The notes under the pieces: generated by a model
What the model was told of the DNA's origin: nothing
Databases searched by the model: none
The model's input: only the letters and a program-made list of their open reading frames with translations
Translations under genes and position numbers: made by a program
Shown: positions 5,383-7,980 of the stretch, piece by piece
How the letters are laid out: each line of letters starts with the position of its first letter
Numbering within the stretch: position 1 is the first letter of the stretch
NCBI GenBank assembly: GCA_005878325.1
Contig: VBMR01000158.1
Coordinates: 1-7,980 of the forward strand
DNA: 7,980 nt
Direction: 5' to 3'
DNA from: Methanobacteriota archaeon
Lineage (GTDB): Archaea > Thermoplasmatota > Thermoplasmata > RBG-16-68-12

Positions 5383-6225
5383 CTACTTCTCGACCTGTTC
5401 CTCGAGCAGTTTGACTTCGCCCTGGAGGTTGATGTGATAGAAGCCTTCGAGGTCCTTGTATCCGATTTCCTCCATGTGGAGACAGTCCACGGGACAGACG
5501 TCGACGCATTGCTGGCAGCCGATGCACTTCGTGTAGTCGAATTCCGGGATGACAATTGGCTTGCCCTTCCGGTCGTTGGGGCCGTCGAGCATGTCGATGC
5601 AGCGCGTCGGACATTCCCGTTCGCATTTCTTGCAACCGATGCAGACGTCCACCTCGAGGATCGGATGCTCCCCGATTCGGTTGATCAGCACGATCTCCTT
5701 GTCCGAGTTCTCCTTGGGCATGCGGAGCTCGTCCGCCCGGTAGTACAGGTCCTCTCGGGCGTAGTCCGCGAGCTCGAATTCCTGGGTGAAGTTCCACGCA
5801 TCGGTGGGGCAGTACTCCATGCAGTTCCCGCAGAACAGGCAGTGCCCCACGTCGACCGCGGGGCGCCGGATCACCTTCTTCATCTCGTCCAACTGGGCGC
5901 GGCTCGGATGCAGGAACTCGGAGGTCGGTTCGACCTCGTAGAACTCGAAGTAGATGCACTCGTTCGGACAGACCTTCGCGCACAGCTCGCAGCCGATGCA
6001 CTTGAACCAGTCGATGCTGTGCTGCCCCCGATAGGCGAGAGGCAGTTCGACCTTCTGGTAGGGATAGAGATGGGTGACCGGCTTGCGGCCTCCGGGGACG
6101 AGGCGGTTGATGCCCGGCATCGTGACGAGGGCCTGTTTGATCGTCGCCATGAGAGGCCGGACGGTCCCGAGGACCGTGCCGACCTTCCGGGGGCGGGTCT
6201 CAGCTTCGGACTTGGGGGACTTCAT
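5383..6225 (-). CDS. nuoI: NuoI-type complex I subunit extended by a second 2[4Fe-4S] ferredoxin domain
   Basis: This 280-residue protein has four [4Fe-4S] motifs. The first two belong to a normal NuoI: C76-C79-C82-C86 (CIGCELCAKVCP) and C129-C132-C135-C139 (CLFCGNCMEYCP), followed by the NuoI-typical ELADYAREDLYY (151-162). The last two, C195-C198-C201-C205 and C234-C237-C240-C244, form an additional bacterial-type ferredoxin at the C-terminus. NuoI relays electrons to the terminal cluster in NuoB, and usual family members have two clusters and fewer residues. The extension may be a built-in electron entry for ferredoxin in an enzyme lacking the NADH module; this is inference. The ATG at 6225 lies inside the end of nuoB (26-nt overlap), implying coupling. 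M26 is an alternative start but would trim the N-terminal part. The site is the cytoplasmic face of the membrane complex. Confidence 0.85.
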   Translation of the reverse strand: MKSPKSEAETRPRKVGTVLGTVRPLMATIKQALVTMPGINRLVPGGRKPVTHLYPYQKVELPLAYRGQHSIDWFKCIGCELCAKVCPNECIYFEFYEVEPTSEFLHPSRAQLDEMKKVIRRPAVDVGHCLFCGNCMEYCPTDAWNFTQEFELADYAREDLYYRADELRMPKENSDKEIVLINRIGEHPILEVDVCIGCKKCERECPTRCIDMLDGPNDRKGKPIVIPEFDYTKCIGCQQCVDVCPVDCLHMEEIGYKDLEGFYHINLQGEVKLLEEQVEK

Positions 6226-6865
6226 ACGTGTATTCGCCCTTCTGCATGTCCATCAGCTGCCCTTCGCGCGCGCTCACGAGGCGCCCCTTCTTCGTGCGCA
6301 CCCACCCGGTCCGCTCCGCCTTGATCTTCGCGCTGAGTTTCAGGAAGCCGTCGATCAGGGCCTCGGGCCGCACGGGGCAACCCGGGATGAAGATGTCCGT
6401 CGGGACAAACGTGTACGAACCCTTCACGATGCTGTAGGAGTCGTAGTAGGGTCCCCCGCAGATCGTGCACTCGCCCATCGCGATGACCCATTTCGGTTCC
6501 GCCATTTGCTCGTACAGCCGGCGAACCGCAGGCCTGAGCTTCAGGGAGATCGGGCCATTCAGGAGGAGCACGTCGCACTGTCTCGGAGAGGACCGATAAA
6601 TGATGCCGAAGCGCTCCGCGTCGTACCGCGGATCTGAGGTCGCGGCCATCTCGATCGCGCAACACATGATCCCGAAGTGCAGGGGCCATGTCGAGTTGCG
6701 CTTCGCCCAATTGAAGAACTCGCCGACAAGGCCGCTTTTCATCTTCTCGAGGAACGCGCCCCCAGGCCCTCGCTTCATCGGCGAGTCGATGTTCTCCTCG
6801 ACCCACTTGACGAAGTCCTTCGACCGCAGGCCGACGATATTCGCCTGCTCCGCCCGTTGCATCAT
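6200..6865 (-). CDS. nuoB: NuoB/FpoB-type complex I small subunit (cluster N2)
   Basis: The 221-residue protein has the NuoB signature and the four N2-cluster ligands: C68 and C69 (MCCAIEMA), C133 (MGECTICGG) and C163 (PGCPVRPEAL). The SPRQCDVLLLNGP block (93-105) is also typical. NuoB holds the last cluster before quinone (or methanophenazine in Fpo) at the membrane interface. The CPVRPEAL form looks more like FpoB and archaeal members than bacterial NuoB. C136 is an extra cysteine next to a ligand. The C-terminal tail (about 175-221) is longer than I expect. The ATG at 6865, the first of two adjacent ATGs, follows GGAGGT (6875-6880) with a 9-nt spacer. The frame runs up to a GTG at 6931, but that part has no family similarity. 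It is followed at once by nuoI with overlap; nuoA, CD, H and others are not in this window. Confidence 0.9.
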   Translation of the reverse strand: MMQRAEQANIVGLRSKDFVKWVEENIDSPMKRGPGGAFLEKMKSGLVGEFFNWAKRNSTWPLHFGIMCCAIEMAATSDPRYDAERFGIIYRSSPRQCDVLLLNGPISLKLRPAVRRLYEQMAEPKWVIAMGECTICGGPYYDSYSIVKGSYTFVPTDIFIPGCPVRPEALIDGFLKLSAKIKAERTGWVRTKKGRLVSAREGQLMDMQKGEYTYEVPQVRS

Positions 6866-6874
6866 CGACCATCG

Positions 6875-6880
6875 ACCTCC
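6875..6880 (-). promoter_or_regulatory. Shine-Dalgarno of nuoB
   Basis: The minus strand reads GGAGGT, 9 nt before the first of two adjacent ATGs (6865). This supports the internal ATG over the GTG at 6931 reached by the open frame. Confidence 0.6.
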
Positions 6881-6929
6881 GGGCCGCACCCGGCGGGTCG
6901 CCCTCGAGTGGGTCGAATGCAGGGTTCGC

Positions 6930-6936
6930 ACTTAAC
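6930..6936 (-). promoter_or_regulatory. Candidate TATA box for nuoB-nuoI (proximal)
   Basis: The minus strand reads GAAGGG then TTAAGTG, a BRE-like purine run followed by a weak TATA-like box. A start near 6907 would give a leader of about 42 nt carrying the Shine-Dalgarno. A second candidate lies upstream at 7020-7027. Confidence 0.3.
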
Positions 6937-7019
6937 CCTTCGTCCGCGGTTTTCCGCCCTCGTTCCCACGGTGTCTGGCTCCCCCGGTGTCGCTCCATGA
7001 AAACGTAGCCCGCGACGGA

Positions 7020-7027
7020 CTTAAAGG
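7020..7027 (-). promoter_or_regulatory. Candidate TATA box for nuoB-nuoI (distal)
   Basis: The minus strand reads CCTTTAAG, just after the stop of the upstream FAD oxidase gene. It predicts a start near 6998 and a leader of about 130 nt to nuoB. The rest of the 177-bp gap (6866-7042) shows no convincing gene or repeat. Confidence 0.3.
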
Positions 7028-7042
7028 TTGGGAACGCATGCG

Positions 7043-7980
7043 TCACATTGGCATTCGGGATTCGAGTCCGCCCCAGGTCGCCCACCAGGGTTCCGACGAA
7101 AACAGGACGCCGGGGTTCAAAAGGCCCAGAGGGTCCAGGGCTTCCTTCGTTCGTCGCATGACCTCGTACACCTCGGGCCCCCACACGCGAGGGAGGGTCT
7201 CCGCACGGATTCGGCCAATCCCGTGCTCGCCGGACGGCGCTCCGCGGAAGCGGTCGAGGACGGCATCGTCGAATTCCGAGCGGAGGGCTTGCATCGCCTC
7301 GAAGTCCGCGGGGTCCATGGGATCGAAGAACGGGCGGTAATGGGTGTTCCCGTCCCCGATGTGGCCGTAGATGCCGGCCTGGGTGCCGTGGCGTCTCGCG
7401 AGGTCTACGAGGAACTCGATGAATTCTGGCACTCTGTCCCGGGGGACCACGGGGTCCTCGACGAAGCCCCATGCCTTTCGGCGGCCGGCGCGCTGGACGA
7501 TCGTCGGGAGCACGGACCGTCGGAGTTTCCAGAGGGAGGCTTGTCGGTCCGCCTCGGCGGCGACCTCCGCCGGACGGCTCAGCTTGTACTTCGCGGCAAT
7601 CGGTCCGACGACCTGCGCCAGGATCGCATCGAGGTCGCCCTCGTCGAATTCGGCCAGGAGCATCGCCTGCGCGGTCTTGGGAATATTGAGTGCCTCTCGA
7701 CCCAGGAGATCCAAAGAATCCCCATCGATCGATTCCATCGCGCTCGGACCCATCGTGAGGAGTTCGGCGGCTAAGGGTCCGAGGTCCCGGAATCGGTCGA
7801 GGTACAGGAGGACAGTGGCCCTCTTCTGGGGGATCGGCACGACCCGCAGGGTGACTCGCGTGACGACTGCGAGGGTGCCTTCGCTCCCGACAAACAGAGA
7901 TGCCAGGGGAAACACGCCCCGATCCAGGCCATCGGCGATCAGATCGAGACGGTATCCGCACGAATGCTTCCGGAGGGCGC
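7043..7980 (-). CDS. FAD-linked 2-hydroxyacid oxidase/dehydrogenase, GlcD/D-lactate dehydrogenase type (C-terminal part; runs off the right edge)
   Basis: At least 311 C-terminal residues are present, and the frame is open to base 7980 (ALRKHSCGYRLDLI and on), so the N-terminal FAD-binding half is cut off. Visible family blocks are LFVGSEGTLAVVT (end of the FAD_binding_4 domain, about residues 28-40 of the visible part), FVEDPVVP (about 172-179), GHIGDGNTHYRPFFD (about 205-219), SGEHGIGR (about 249-256) and KEALDPLGLLNPG, the classical end of FAD-oxidase_C. Members oxidise D-lactate, glycolate or similar 2-hydroxyacids and pass electrons to quinone or to an Fe-S partner. The substrate is not readable. 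The tail after NPGVLF (SSEPWWATWGGLESRMPM) is short and has no Fe-S motif, so this is not a YdiJ-type fusion. An internal GTG at 7915 is not the true start. It lies upstream of nuoB, separated by 177 bp. Confidence 0.88.
   Translation of the reverse strand, partial: ALRKHSCGYRLDLIADGLDRGVFPLASLFVGSEGTLAVVTRVTLRVVPIPQKRATVLLYLDRFRDLGPLAAELLTMGPSAMESIDGDSLDLLGREALNIPKTAQAMLLAEFDEGDLDAILAQVVGPIAAKYKLSRPAEVAAEADRQASLWKLRRSVLPTIVQRAGRRKAWGFVEDPVVPRDRVPEFIEFLVDLARRHGTQAGIYGHIGDGNTHYRPFFDPMDPADFEAMQALRSEFDDAVLDRFRGAPSGEHGIGRIRAETLPRVWGPEVYEVMRRTKEALDPLGLLNPGVLFSSEPWWATWGGLESRMPM

Noticed and set aside
6866..6931. GTG start adding 22 residues to NuoB
   Set aside because: There is no family similarity in the added part, and a good Shine-Dalgarno (6875-6880) lies inside it in front of ATG 6865.
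7028..7774. A 248-codon plus-strand open frame antisense to the FAD oxidase
   Set aside because: Low-complexity composition and no family motif; the minus-strand protein is clearly real.
6222..7961. A 579-codon open frame on the minus strand spanning the FAD oxidase and nuoB
   Set aside because: It is rich in Arg, Pro and Gly with no domain, and overlaps two well-supported genes in another frame. It is typical of a GC-rich shadow frame.
1..7980. CRISPR array, tRNA, rRNA, transposon ends or attachment sites
   Set aside because: I saw no regularly spaced repeats, no tRNA-like clover-leaf, no transposase or integrase motifs, and no long terminal inverted repeats.

Overview
The window reads as a GC-rich archaeal chromosome segment. 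Its start regions carry TATA-box-like A/T islands (some with purine-rich BRE-like flanks) about 20-30 nt ahead of plausible transcript starts, rather than bacterial -35/-10 pairs. The gene content also fits an archaeon: a methionine synthase split into two tandem genes, a stand-alone DUF59/MIP18 protein, an HdrD-like iron-sulfur protein, and a NuoB/FpoB-type subunit beside a polyferredoxin-like NuoI. A euryarchaeal (Thermoplasmatota-like) host is my best inference, but it is not proven. I see no rRNA, tRNA, CRISPR array, insertion sequence or integrase.

Layout. (1) 1-667 holds a divergent Fe-S biogenesis pair: the 5' end of sufB on the minus strand and a complete A-type Fe-S carrier on the plus strand. 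They share a short intergenic region containing a 15-bp palindrome that overlaps the sufB TATA box. (2) 668-688 is a 21-bp convergent gap with a hairpin. (3) 689-5286 is a six-gene minus-strand cluster. In transcription order it encodes a zinc-less MetE-like half, a zinc-binding catalytic MetE half (the two overlap by ATGA), a DUF2203 protein, a DUF59/MIP18 (SufT/PaaD-like) protein, a rubrerythrin-like protein with a Cys4 knuckle in the middle, and an HdrD-like 2[4Fe-4S]+CCG protein. Gaps are 8-44 nt, so one operon is likely. It is headed by a TATA-like element and a 14-bp palindrome at about 5332-5360. (4) 5383-6865 (minus) holds overlapping nuoB and nuoI genes of a complex I-like enzyme, without other nuo genes. 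The NuoI carries four [4Fe-4S] motifs instead of two. (5) 7043-7980 (minus) is the C-terminal part of a GlcD/D-lactate-dehydrogenase-type FAD oxidase that runs off the right edge.

Working together: the window is dominated by iron-sulfur chemistry. It contains cluster assembly (SufB, A-type carrier, DUF59 protein) and cluster-rich electron carriers (HdrD-like protein, NuoB, four-cluster NuoI). The methionine synthase pair leads an operon that ends in redox proteins. This suggests, without proving, that methyl transfer to homocysteine in this organism is linked to an Fe-S or redox partner. The FAD oxidase and the HdrD-like protein are the two kinds of subunit that often form a 2-hydroxyacid dehydrogenase, but here they lie about 5 kb apart.
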